NCBI GenBank assembly: GCA_001898725.1
Contig: MKUV01000054.1
Span: 1 to 36,029 of the forward strand
Length of the DNA: 36,029 nt
Direction: 5' to 3'
DNA from: Caedibacter sp. 37-49
GTDB lineage: Bacteria; Pseudomonadota; Alphaproteobacteria; Caedimonadales; Caedimonadaceae
Part shown: in pieces, positions 10,024 to 19,346 of the stretch
Layout of the letters: the number at the start of each line of letters is the position of its first letter
How positions within the stretch are numbered: position 1 is the first letter of the stretch
Translations under genes and position numbers: made by a program
The notes under the pieces: model-generated
Databases searched by the model: none
The model's input: the letters and a program-made list of their open reading frames with translations, nothing else
Told to the model about the DNA's origin: nothing

Positions 10024-10868
10024 CTAGGAGGAAGCTTTATTCTTACTTTGGTAACGCGACGTGGACTTGCATCAAGGATTTCAAACAATGCTCCGGAACT
10101 ATGTTTAATGATTTCTTTCTGTCCTGGCACACGGCCAGAGATATACATCACAAGACCACCGACTGTATCAATATCTTCTTCTCGCTCTTCATCTGTTAGA
10201 ATTGCTCCTATTTTTTCTTCAAGATCTTGAATTAACAATCGAGCATCAACAACATAAGTTCTACTATTTTCTTTTGTTAGTTGGGCTGATATTTCGGGGG
10301 TGTGACCATCTTGTAAATCGCCTAATACCTCGCGGATGACATCCCACGAAGTTACCATGCCATCAATTCCCCCATATTCATCTACCACTAACGCCATTGG
10401 AATTTGTGTCGCACGCATTTGTAATAGTAAATCTAATAAGCGCATAGAAGGTGGAACGAAAAGGACCTGCTGCAACATTTTTCTTATATCAAAATCTTTT
10501 ATTTTAGACCACACAGCAATATCTTTTGCGTGTACATATCCCAAAACATCGTCTAACGTTGTATGGTAGACTGGAAATCGCGTAAATGGTTTTCTACTTA
10601 TTAACTTTGTTAAGTCTTTAAAAGAAATATCATGCTGTATAGCTACAATATCGGCACGGGGAATCATAACATCGTCTACAGTTAAATCTCTTAATGATAG
10701 AATATTAGAAAGCAGTATACGTTCTTCTTCATTTAAAGATGATTCTTCTTGTGGAGATTCTTGAATTAATTCTGTTATGGCTTTTCTTACCGATTCATTA
10801 CGTCGAGCTGGTAATTTTTCAAAAATTTCCTTAACCTTCTTAAACACTGTTTCTCTCCTCTCCACCAT
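10020..10868 (-). CDS. corC: CBS-domain/CorC_HlyC protein
   Basis: 282 aa; TVDDVMIPRADIVAIQ, VVDEYGGIDGMVT; 4-nt ATGA overlap with lnt. Confidence 0.9.
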   Translation of the reverse strand: MVERRETVFKKVKEIFEKLPARRNESVRKAITELIQESPQEESSLNEEERILLSNILSLRDLTVDDVMIPRADIVAIQHDISFKDLTKLISRKPFTRFPVYHTTLDDVLGYVHAKDIAVWSKIKDFDIRKMLQQVLFVPPSMRLLDLLLQMRATQIPMALVVDEYGGIDGMVTSWDVIREVLGDLQDGHTPEISAQLTKENSRTYVVDARLLIQDLEEKIGAILTDEEREEDIDTVGGLVMYISGRVPGQKEIIKHSSGALFEILDASPRRVTKVRIKLPPR

Positions 10869-11334
10869 AAGGATTTGGTATATTAAAATAACCTAAAAGC
10901 TTCTTCTCAAGGCCTTCCATAATTAAGGCTTCTTCATTCGTTTCATGATCATATCCCAATAAATGCAAAGCTCCATGAACGATCAAATGCGTTAGATGTG
11001 CTTGAAAACTTTTTCCTTGTTCTTGTGATTCACGTGCAATCGTCCCATACGCAAGAATAATATCACCACACAACGGTTCAATATTATATATAAAAGAAAG
11101 TACATTAGTAGGTTTATTATTTTCTCGATATTGAGAATTAAGTTTTTGAATAGCTTCATCACTCATAAAAGTAATTGAAATTTCGTAATTTTCTATTTTC
11201 TCATGTTGAAGAACATAGTTTATTATTTTTGATGCCAAACGTGTAAAATTGAAGCTTAAATTCTTCCATTCTTTATCTTTAATATGGACTACAACTTCTT
11301 TATGGTCTTCAGAAAAAAAAGAATTTAATGACAA
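10840..11334 (-). CDS. ybeY: rRNA maturation RNase YbeY
   Basis: 164 aa; H-x3-H-x5-H metal motif in HLIVHGALHLLGYDH, PTNVLSF. Confidence 0.95.
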   Translation of the reverse strand: MSLNSFFSEDHKEVVVHIKDKEWKNLSFNFTRLASKIINYVLQHEKIENYEISITFMSDEAIQKLNSQYRENNKPTNVLSFIYNIEPLCGDIILAYGTIARESQEQGKSFQAHLTHLIVHGALHLLGYDHETNEEALIMEGLEKKLLGYFNIPNPYGGEERNSV

Positions 11335-11364
11335 GTAAGCTACCTTTAACCTAAATTTCTTACG

Positions 11365-12324
11365 TTATTTATTGTAAGCATGTACTATCTTACTGACAAG
11401 TGGATGACGCACAACATCACTTTCATTAAAGTAATTGATTGCAATCCCTTCTATATCATTTAATTTTTCAATTGAATCTTTTAAGCCACTGATGATGCCA
11501 TGCGGTAAATCAATTTGAGATAAGTCACCTGTTATGACCATCCGAGAATCTTCTCCCATACGCGTTAAAAACATTTTCATTTGAGAAATTGTTGTGTTTT
11601 GTGCTTCGTCTAAAATTATATAAGCTTTAGACAATGTTCTTCCTCGCATAAAAGCAAGTGGTGCTATTTCGATTTCGCCTGAAAGCAAACGTTTATTTAC
11701 TTGTTCTGAAGGCAACATATCGTACAAAGCGTCATAAAGAGGACGCAAATAAGGATCTACCTTTTCTTTTAAATCTCCTGGTAAAAATCCTAATCGCTCT
11801 CCTGCTTCAACAGCCGGTCTTGATAATACAATTCGTTGAACTTGTCCTGACAATAAAGCAGATACAGCTGTTGCGACAGCTAAATAGGTTTTTCCAGTAC
11901 CTGCTGGTCCAATCCCAAATACTAAATCGTTTCTTTGTAAGGCATGAATGTAGTTAGTTTGCCCAGGAGTTCTAGGACTTACGACACGACGACGTGTCGG
12001 AATGATAACTTCAAAAGATTCTTGAACTTGTGATCCTAAATTAACATGTGTTGTAACATTCATTCTTAAGGCTGTATCAACTTCTACCGAAGTTACAACA
12101 AGTCCTTTTTTTAGTTTTTCATAAAGGCGGTTGAGAACTTTTTCTGCCGCCTCCACATTATTAGCCTCTCCAGTAATAATTAATTGATTTCCTCGCGCTT
12201 TAATAAGCACGTCTAAATTATTTTCAATTTTAAGCAGATATTTATCACGTTCACCAAATAAAAGAGGAAGTAAACGATTATCATCAAACTCTACATCCGA
12301 TGTAATATGACTGTTATTCCCCAT
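11365..12324 (-). CDS. phoH: PhoH family protein
   Basis: 319 aa; Walker A GPAGTGKTYLA, LDEAQN, RMVITGDLSQIDLP. Confidence 0.95.
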   Translation of the reverse strand: MGNNSHITSDVEFDDNRLLPLLFGERDKYLLKIENNLDVLIKARGNQLIITGEANNVEAAEKVLNRLYEKLKKGLVVTSVEVDTALRMNVTTHVNLGSQVQESFEVIIPTRRRVVSPRTPGQTNYIHALQRNDLVFGIGPAGTGKTYLAVATAVSALLSGQVQRIVLSRPAVEAGERLGFLPGDLKEKVDPYLRPLYDALYDMLPSEQVNKRLLSGEIEIAPLAFMRGRTLSKAYIILDEAQNTTISQMKMFLTRMGEDSRMVITGDLSQIDLPHGIISGLKDSIEKLNDIEGIAINYFNESDVVRHPLVSKIVHAYNK

Positions 12325-12356
12325 AGCTACAACCCCGTTTCCTTTCTAAAATAATT

Positions 12357-13751
12357 TTAGACAGCAATTTTTTCCTGAATTACGACTGCTCCTGTCAAGC
12401 TGTTTTGGCTTGCTTTTGTGATGACCATCTCTACACATTTCCCAATTAAGCGAGTAGACGCTTCAGCATAAACAGATTGCAAATATGGACTTCTCCCCAC
12501 TAATTGACCTTCATGGCGTCCCGTTTTTTCAAAAAGAACTGGAATTCTTTTTCCGACCAATGATTCATTAAAAGCAAGTTGCTGTTTAAACAATAATTCT
12601 TGAAGTCGCATAAGACGTTCCGTTTTTACTTCTTCTGGTACTTGATCGTCTAACATCGAAGCTGGCGTTCCTGGACGAGGACTATATTTAAAAGAATAAG
12701 CAGAAGCAAAATTTACATTTTCTATAAGTTTGAGCGTATCTTCAAAATCTGTATTTGTCTCACCTGGATAGCCCACGATAAAATCTGAAGAAAAAGCGAT
12801 ATCGGGACGAGCAGTTCTGAGCTTTTCAATAATCTCCAAGTAATAGACTGCCGTGTGCTTACGATTCATTAACTTAAGAATACGATCCGAACCGGACTGT
12901 ATAGGTAGATGTAAATATGGCATAAGCTTTTCAATATCTCGATGAGCATTGATCTGATCTTGATTTACATCAACTGGATGTGAAGTAACATAGCGTATTC
13001 TTTGCAATTCAGGAATGTTTGAGAGATATTTGATTAATTTTCCAAGTGACCATCCCTCTTCCTGACCGTTAGAAAATGTTCCATGATATGCATTTACATT
13101 TTGGCCAAGTAATGTGATTTCACGTATCCCCTTTTCAACAAGCCCACATGCTTCTTCATAAATATCTTGAACTGGCCGCGAATATTCAGCACCTCTTGTG
13201 TAAGGAACAACACAGAAATGACAAAATTTATCACATCCCTCTTGAATTGAAAGAAAGGAGGTTACGCCAACGATATCAGTAGCTTCAGGTAGAAAGTCAA
13301 ATTTACTCTCAACAGGGAAATCTATTTCTAAAATCCCTCGGCCAGCTCCTTTTACTGAAGATGTTTTTCTTTCTATTTCAGCTAAAATTTGAGGAAGTCG
13401 ATGGTAACTTTGAGGCCCCACAATGACATCAACGTAATTTGCACGTTTAAGAATTTCTTCGCCTTCAGCTTGTGCAGTACAACCTGCCACGGCAATAACC
13501 ATGTTCTGATTATTTAATTTACGTTCTTCTTTATATTCCCTGATGCGACCTAGCTCAGAATATACTTTTTCACTTGCTTTTTCACGGATATGGCAAGTAT
13601 TCAGAATAACCATATCAGCCGCTTCAGGTGTTTCGGTAATTATAAAACCTAAAGGTTTCAACAAGTCTGCCATACGTTCAGAATCATAAACGTTCATTTG
13701 GCATCCATAAGTTTTAATATATAACTTTTTTTGCTTATTTATCGCAGGCAT
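12357..13751 (-). CDS. miaB: tRNA-2-methylthio-N6-dimethylallyladenosine synthase
   Basis: 464 aa; TYGCQMNVYDSERM, radical-SAM CDKFCHFC, NTCHIREKA. Confidence 0.96.
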   Translation of the reverse strand: MPAINKQKKLYIKTYGCQMNVYDSERMADLLKPLGFIITETPEAADMVILNTCHIREKASEKVYSELGRIREYKEERKLNNQNMVIAVAGCTAQAEGEEILKRANYVDVIVGPQSYHRLPQILAEIERKTSSVKGAGRGILEIDFPVESKFDFLPEATDIVGVTSFLSIQEGCDKFCHFCVVPYTRGAEYSRPVQDIYEEACGLVEKGIREITLLGQNVNAYHGTFSNGQEEGWSLGKLIKYLSNIPELQRIRYVTSHPVDVNQDQINAHRDIEKLMPYLHLPIQSGSDRILKLMNRKHTAVYYLEIIEKLRTARPDIAFSSDFIVGYPGETNTDFEDTLKLIENVNFASAYSFKYSPRPGTPASMLDDQVPEEVKTERLMRLQELLFKQQLAFNESLVGKRIPVLFEKTGRHEGQLVGRSPYLQSVYAEASTRLIGKCVEMVITKASQNSLTGAVVIQEKIAV

Positions 13752-13810
13752 TTTTAAATGTAAATTTTCTAGTGTTTTATTAATACTCTATTATTAAATA
13801 AATTAATAAT

Positions 13811-13846
13811 AAAAAAGCGCGGCGTTAACATACCCCGCGCTTTTTT
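13811..13846 (-). terminator. Rho-independent terminator downstream of mucR-like gene
   Basis: AAAAAAGCGCGG cgttaacata CCCCGCGCTTTTTT GC-rich stem with flanking A6/T6. Confidence 0.85.
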
Positions 13847-13864
13847 CATTAAACCTACTAAAAA

Positions 13865-14305
13865 CTAGGCTGCTTCAGCTTCACGTCGTTTACGACCGAG
13901 CCCTATTTTCATTGCCAAAAAGCTTCTTTGCTTAGCATAATTTGGTGCAACCATTGGATAATCTGGACCAAGACCCCATCTTTCACGATATTGTTCTGGT
14001 GTCATATTGTAAGCTGTTTTCAAATGACGTTTTAGCATTTTTAATTTTTTACCATCTTCTAAACATACAATATATTCATCATTAATTGATTTCTTAACAG
14101 GAACAGCTGGCTCAGGACGATCAACAAAACCAGATGCCTGACCCGTGAGTTCATTTAAAGTTAAAGAAACTTGCTTAAGTAGGCGAGGAAGCTCATTAAT
14201 ATCCACGGTATTATGAGAAACATAAGCAGAAACGATATCAGTTGTCATACTGAGCAACTCAAAAGATTGAGTATCATTTACGGGCTTATTAAGAGAGTTT
14301 GTCAT
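13865..14305 (-). CDS. Ros/MucR family transcriptional regulator
   Basis: 146 aa; YIVCLEDGKKLKMLKRHLKTAYNMTPEQYRERWGLGPDYPMVAPNYAKQRSFLAMKIGLGRKRR. Confidence 0.92.
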   Translation of the reverse strand: MTNSLNKPVNDTQSFELLSMTTDIVSAYVSHNTVDINELPRLLKQVSLTLNELTGQASGFVDRPEPAVPVKKSINDEYIVCLEDGKKLKMLKRHLKTAYNMTPEQYRERWGLGPDYPMVAPNYAKQRSFLAMKIGLGRKRREAEAA

Positions 14306-14457
14306 TGTATTTCCTTTCTTGTATTTTTACTTATTATTTTCTTTTTATTGCTTTTTTTAGAAAAAAGCTCCTCACTTAACTAAATAATTCCCTTTTTATA
14401 TATTTGTATCTTTGTCCAATTGTTTAGAATATTATTCTTAAATAATCAAGCAATTTT

Positions 14458-14931
14458 TTATATATTAAATTCATCATTCAATTTAATTTCTAAAAGTAAC
14501 GCATCGGCTTGTTTTCCATCATTTAATAAATAATAATTCTTTCGCCGCCCATACGTTTTAAAATCTAAACTTTTATATAATAAAAGTGCTTCTTTATTAT
14601 ATTCATTTACCTCTAAAAGAATTCTCTTAGCTCTTTTAGTCAAAAGCTGTTTTATTGCAGCTCTCATTAATTTGGTTCCAATCCCTTGGCGCCTATTACA
14701 TTCTGAAACGCTTAAAGTTAGTATTTCTGCTTCATCAATAACATATTGCAAGAAGATAAACCCCAATAGTTCTCCTTGTAATGACATAGCTTTAAAACCA
14801 AATGTCCCGGGCATTGATAATAAAACTGTTTCTAGTTCTTTTTCTGACCAAGAACGCATAAAAGTTGAGGCGTGCAAAATTGCTGCTTGCGCACATGTTT
14901 CGGATGTAAATGGGCTGATTTCATAATTCAT
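14458..14931 (-). CDS. rimI: Ribosomal-protein-alanine N-acetyltransferase (GNAT)
   Basis: 157 aa; ILTLSVSECNRRQGIGTKLM acetyl-CoA loop, LEVNEYNKEALLLYKSLDF; overlaps the tsaB stop codon. Confidence 0.9.
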   Translation of the reverse strand: MNYEISPFTSETCAQAAILHASTFMRSWSEKELETVLLSMPGTFGFKAMSLQGELLGFIFLQYVIDEAEILTLSVSECNRRQGIGTKLMRAAIKQLLTKRAKRILLEVNEYNKEALLLYKSLDFKTYGRRKNYYLLNDGKQADALLLEIKLNDEFNI

Positions 14932-15578
14932 TATTCTTTAGGATAAGTTATATCAGGCAAGCGCAAATAAAACGGTTTTTCGGTATTATAAATATTCGTG
15001 TCCAGTTGCTTGAGTGCAAGCTCTATTAAAGTTTCGGCTCTAGGCATTTTAGAAATTATTGAAACATTTGATTGATTATTAACAAAATCTTGAACAAAAG
15101 GAGCACCATTGCCAATAATTAAGGTTGGTTTAGATGTCAAGCATTGCACAATCTCGCATCCTTTTAACAATTCAGGCGTATGTTCTTCTAAAGAATATTT
15201 CTTACAAAAAAGTTCTTCTCGTAAAGAGTTTAAAACAACATATATCTCTTCATATTTTTGTTTTTCTAAAACTGTCTCAAAAACCCAATCAAAACAATTA
15301 AATGTAATTAACGGTATTTTTAAGGCCAATCGGAAACCCCTTGCTAAGGCAAGCCCCACACGTATCCCAGTGAATGAACCAGGGCCCGTAGTTGTTGAAA
15401 TTAAGTTAAGATCCCTAAAATCCAAATTAACTTCCTTTAAAACATCAGTTATCAACGGAAGCAATTGAGCATCTTGGCCTTTTGTTTCCTTTATTTCACG
15501 AAAAGCCAGCTCTTTATTGGAGTTCAGAGCCGCAACGGATAATGAGAAATTTGCACATTCAAACGCTAAAATATTCAC
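14931..15578 (-). CDS. tsaB: tRNA threonylcarbamoyladenosine biosynthesis protein TsaB
   Basis: 215 aa; MNILAFECANFSLSVA, TTTGPGSFTGIRVGLALARG. Confidence 0.93.
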   Translation of the reverse strand: MNILAFECANFSLSVAALNSNKELAFREIKETKGQDAQLLPLITDVLKEVNLDFRDLNLISTTTGPGSFTGIRVGLALARGFRLALKIPLITFNCFDWVFETVLEKQKYEEIYVVLNSLREELFCKKYSLEEHTPELLKGCEIVQCLTSKPTLIIGNGAPFVQDFVNNQSNVSIISKMPRAETLIELALKQLDTNIYNTEKPFYLRLPDITYPKE

Positions 15579-15726
15579 GATAAAGCTTATTTTTGGTAAA
15601 GTAATGTTTTAATGCTACCACATCAAAGGGTAAAAGACTTTGAAAACTTGTACTATCTAGTTTGATTTAAGTGATTATTGCCTTGAACGCTCAAGACCTT
15701 ACTTAAGTTTTAAATAATATTAAAAA

Positions 15727-15768
15727 ACCAGTTACAAGCTCATTGGGAAAAGGATGCTTGTAACTGGT
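15727..15768 (-). terminator. Rho-independent terminator downstream of RRM gene
   Basis: Perfect 13-bp inverted repeat ACCAGTTACAAGC/GCTTGTAACTGGT; on the minus strand followed by a T-run. Confidence 0.8.
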
Positions 15769-15793
15769 CATGTATTAAGAAAACTTACCTAAA

Positions 15794-16159
15794 TTAGTAA
15801 GAATTTCGTCCACCGAAATCTCCGCCCCTTGAAAAAGAGCGTCCGCCACCATCACGTGGGCCTCTATTATTAAAGCGAGGGCCACTACTGCTACGACGTT
15901 CACCACCTTCTCCGCCTGCACCAGCAATGTTTACTTTTAAGGTGCGACCTGAGAAATCTTTTCCGTCATAATCAGCAATTGCTTTTTTTGCATCAGCTTC
16001 GTTAACCATTTTTACGAACCCAAAACCACGTGAACGACCTGTGCGGTGATCTTTAATCACTTTTGTAGATTCAACCGGTCCTATTGCTTCAAAATAAGAC
16101 GTTAAATCTTGCTCAGATGTTGTAAAAGACAAGTTGCCAACAAACAATTCATTATTCAT
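15794..16159 (-). CDS. RRM-domain RNA-binding protein with Gly/Arg-rich tail
   Basis: Start re-assigned to ATG 16159 (GGAG RBS 7 nt upstream); RNP2 LFVGNLSF, RNP1 RGFGFVKM; tail RFNNRGPRDGGGRSFSRGGDFGGRNSY. Confidence 0.92.
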   Translation of the reverse strand: MNNELFVGNLSFTTSEQDLTSYFEAIGPVESTKVIKDHRTGRSRGFGFVKMVNEADAKKAIADYDGKDFSGRTLKVNIAGAGGEGGERRSSSGPRFNNRGPRDGGGRSFSRGGDFGGRNSY

Positions 16160-16295
16160 ACTTTTTCTCCAGTCAGATTCCAAAAACCATCTCCTACAAA
16201 CACTCCCTGCAAGGCTTTTGGATTGCCAAGAAGGCCATACGACTGGACATGGACTCTGATTTAGTTATACAGTCTAAACCATTATAGACTTTTAT

Positions 16296-16324
16296 AATAT
16301 AGGCTAAAAATTGTTTAAAGTCAA
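16296..16324 (-). promoter_or_regulatory. Predicted sigma70-type promoter for RRM gene
   Basis: Minus strand TTGACT - 17 nt - TATATT, giving a predicted leader of about 130 nt to ATG 16159. Confidence 0.65.
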
Positions 16325-16571
16325 GGTTAAGAGTCTGCTTAATGCAAGTAAATTATCTCCGTTTTCTTTGTAAAAGCTTTTTACTTAATTTCTGCTTTAA
16401 ACACTTGAATTAATAAATAAAATATAAAAAGACATGCGTACTTAAAAGATAAAAAATTTTGTAAATTTGGGCTATTTTTTAAAAAAAATCTTTAAACTAA
16501 TTTACTCTTTCAAATTTCAAAAGTTCTGCCTATAAAACATCTATATATAATTACATTTAATGGTAAACCTC

Positions 16572-17351
16572 ATGAAATCTAGATTTTTCTCTGCAATCAC
16601 TTTAAGTGTGGTCGGTATAGCTCTTTCCTACTTAACAGCTTGTAATAATGATTCAACGCCTTCTTCTAAAAGGGAAATTATTCGTTTAGCAACATCCGCA
16701 GATAATCCTCCTTTTGAATTTCATCAGACAACCACAAATCAGATTACTGGATTTGATATTGAACTTGCTTATGCATTAGCAGAAGAATTAAAGGTAGACT
16801 TGCAAATTCAAGATATGGATTTTGTCTCTATTATTCCGGCGTTGCTTTCTGGGCGAGCAGATTTTGCCATGGCAACACTTTCAGTGACGAAAGAAAGAGA
16901 AAAAATAGTTACCTTTTCAGACGTCTATTATACTGCACAACCCGCTTCTATTAGTTTAAAAACCGTCACCTTCTCGAACCCCACACATTTTGAGGGTAAA
17001 AATATTGGCGTTCAATTAGGATCATCCTATGAACAAATGATGAAGAAAATAGCTCAAGAAGTAAAAGATATTAAACTTCGTCCCTTAAATAAGATTGGTG
17101 AAATCATTCAAGAACTTAAGACGGAACGAATTGATGCTGCCGTAATTGATATTGAACCTGCAAAAGCTTATGTAAAAAATAGTCCTGACTTGCATACTAA
17201 TCTCATTGAAGGTTATCAAGAAAGTTATGCAATAGCATTTCCGAAGAATTCAGTTTGGACAAAGAAATTTAATCAAGCATTAATAGTACTGAAAAAAAAT
17301 GGCAAGCTTGATAAATTAATCGCTAAATGGTTCGCTAATAACGTCTCATGA
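16572..17351 (+). CDS. Amino-acid-type ABC transporter substrate-binding lipoprotein (SBP family 3)
   Basis: Lipobox LTAC; ATSADNPPFEF, ITGFDIELAYALAEEL, ADFAMATLSVTKEREK. ORF track start is 16560; MKS at 16572 is preferred. Confidence 0.88.
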   Translation: MKSRFFSAITLSVVGIALSYLTACNNDSTPSSKREIIRLATSADNPPFEFHQTTTNQITGFDIELAYALAEELKVDLQIQDMDFVSIIPALLSGRADFAMATLSVTKEREKIVTFSDVYYTAQPASISLKTVTFSNPTHFEGKNIGVQLGSSYEQMMKKIAQEVKDIKLRPLNKIGEIIQELKTERIDAAVIDIEPAKAYVKNSPDLHTNLIEGYQESYAIAFPKNSVWTKKFNQALIVLKKNGKLDKLIAKWFANNVS

Positions 17352-17358
17352 GTTGCTT

Positions 17359-17730
17359 TTAATTATTCTCGATCTTAACGAGCAGATTAAGCTCTTCGAT
17401 ACTTTTAGTGTCTATTGTCGTTGAAAACCAAGCATTTAAAATTTCTTTTGCAAGAGCTGGACTTAACAATCTATTTGAAAGGGCTAAAACGTTAGTACTG
17501 TTCCAAAGGCGCGCCCCTTTAGCTGTTTCAGAATCAATACATAAGGCTGCACGAATACCCTGAATCTTATTTGCTGCTCTTGCTACTTGAACACCTGTCT
17601 CAACCCAAGAAGCTTCTTTCAATGTTTTTAAAGCTCCAAAAAGTTTTACTTCATGACCTCTTGATTCTAAGTTTTTAAGGATGATTTGGTGAAAATCATA
17701 AACTTCGTCACTACCAACAGCGATTTTCAT
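17359..17730 (-). CDS. RpiB/LacA/LacB-family-like protein lacking the central active-site segment
   Basis: 123 aa; MKIAVGSDE, AANKIQGIRAALCIDSETAKGARLWNSTNVLALSNRLLSPALAKEILNAWF. Confidence 0.75.
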   Translation of the reverse strand: MKIAVGSDEVYDFHQIILKNLESRGHEVKLFGALKTLKEASWVETGVQVARAANKIQGIRAALCIDSETAKGARLWNSTNVLALSNRLLSPALAKEILNAWFSTTIDTKSIEELNLLVKIENN

Positions 17731-17745
17731 TTTATGCTTCTTGAA

Positions 17746-19080
17746 TTAGCTAGAAACTTTCTCATTATAATGTTTTGCAGAATTTTTTAAATAAGCTTTC
17801 TCATACTTAAGACGATTCTCTTTAGTGAGCCTTACTTTAAGATGAATTTTTTCATCATGATCTTGTCTCTCTAAAATTTCGCCATGTTGGTATAACCAAG
17901 CAATTGCCGCTCCTTTAGTACTTTCAATCTCTACTGTAAAAATATCTAAAGATGCTGCTAATTTATGGTCAATAAGCTTGAGGAGATTATCGATCCCATC
18001 TTTTGTTAAAGCAGAGAGTGGAATTCCCTTTTCAGGAGAGTATACTGAAAAATGCATTAAGCTTTCTGACGATAATAGATCAATTTTGTTTAAAACCTCA
18101 AGCATACAAGGATTATCGTCCGTTTCTATTCCTAATTTTTTTAAAACCTCTAATACATCTAGCTTTTGTTGTTCGGTTTCAGGATGACTAACATCTCTTA
18201 CATGGATAACTAAATCAGCTTCTAGAACTTCTTCTAAAGTAGCCCGAAAAGCTGCAACAAGTTGTGTCGGAAGTTCTGAAATAAAGCCAACCGTATCAGA
18301 GAGGATAATATCTCTTCCAGAAGGTAACCGAACCTGACGCATTGTTGGGTCTAAGGTTGCGAATAACAAATCTTTTGCAAAAACTTCAGAATTTGTAAGA
18401 ACATTAAATAATGTAGATTTTCCGGCGTTAGTATAGCCTACAAGCACGACAATAGGATATGGAACTCTTTTTCTTGCTTTGCGATGTAACTCGCGTGTAC
18501 GAACAACTTTTTCGAGCTCTTTCTTTATTTTAGAAATTCGCTCACTGATAAGGCGTCGATCTACTTCTAATTGGGTTTCACCTGGTCCACCAATAAACCC
18601 TAATCCTCCTCGTTGCCTTTCTAGATGAGTCCAACTTCGTACAAGGCGACTTTTTTGATACAAGAGTGCAGCAAGTTCGACCTGCAAACGTCCTTCTGCA
18701 GTTTGAGCCCTTTCACCAAAGATCTCTAAGATAAGTCCTGTTCTATCTATAATCTTTGTTTTCCACAATTTTTCAAGATTACGTTGCTGAATAGGGCTCA
18801 AGCTTGAATCAATAATAACAAGCTCAGCTTGATGCACAGAAACAATCTCTGAAAATGCTTTTATTACTCCCTCTCCAAATAAAGTCGAGGGCTTGATTGA
18901 TCTTACGTTTATTATTTCAGCATGAACAATATCTAAGCTAATTGCTTCAGCGAGACCTTTAGCCTCTGTCAATCTAAGATTTGGATCTCTATTTGAACCC
19001 ACATTATGTCTAAAGTTGGGATGTAATAGAATTGCTTTTTGTAATATTTTTAAGGACCCAGAAGATTCTTTAATTGCCAC
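17746..19080 (-). CDS. hflX: GTPase HflX
   Basis: 444 aa; GGLGFIGGPGETQLEVDRR, VGYTNAGKSTLFN, SDTVGFISELP. Confidence 0.95.
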   Translation of the reverse strand: MAIKESSGSLKILQKAILLHPNFRHNVGSNRDPNLRLTEAKGLAEAISLDIVHAEIINVRSIKPSTLFGEGVIKAFSEIVSVHQAELVIIDSSLSPIQQRNLEKLWKTKIIDRTGLILEIFGERAQTAEGRLQVELAALLYQKSRLVRSWTHLERQRGGLGFIGGPGETQLEVDRRLISERISKIKKELEKVVRTRELHRKARKRVPYPIVVLVGYTNAGKSTLFNVLTNSEVFAKDLLFATLDPTMRQVRLPSGRDIILSDTVGFISELPTQLVAAFRATLEEVLEADLVIHVRDVSHPETEQQKLDVLEVLKKLGIETDDNPCMLEVLNKIDLLSSESLMHFSVYSPEKGIPLSALTKDGIDNLLKLIDHKLAASLDIFTVEIESTKGAAIAWLYQHGEILERQDHDEKIHLKVRLTKENRLKYEKAYLKNSAKHYNEKVSS

Positions 19081-19094
19081 AGATGAACCAAATA

Positions 19095-19346
19095 TTAACC
19101 TTCGTTATCTACATTCTCTGCATCGAATAATTGCACTGGATTAGTCGGCATTATTGTTGATATTGCGTGTTTATAGACAAGTTGAGAGTGTGCGTCTCTT
19201 CTTAACAAAACTGAAAAATTATCAAACCACGTAATGATACCTTGTAACTTTACACCATTTACAAGAAATAAAGTTACAGGATTTTTATTCTTACGTAAAT
19301 GATTCAAAAACGTATCTTGCAAATTACTTACCTTATCCGAAATCAT
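19095..19346 (-). CDS. hfq: RNA chaperone Hfq
   Basis: 83 aa; [42 protein letters not shown]...[10 protein letters not shown]. Confidence 0.96.
   Translation of the reverse strand: MISDKVSNLQDTFLNHLRKNKNPVTLFLVNGVKLQGIITWFDNFSVLLRRDAHSQLVYKHAISTIMPTNPVQLFDAENVDNEG

Noticed and set aside
15109-15468. 119-aa plus-strand ORF
   Set aside because: Antisense within tsaB.
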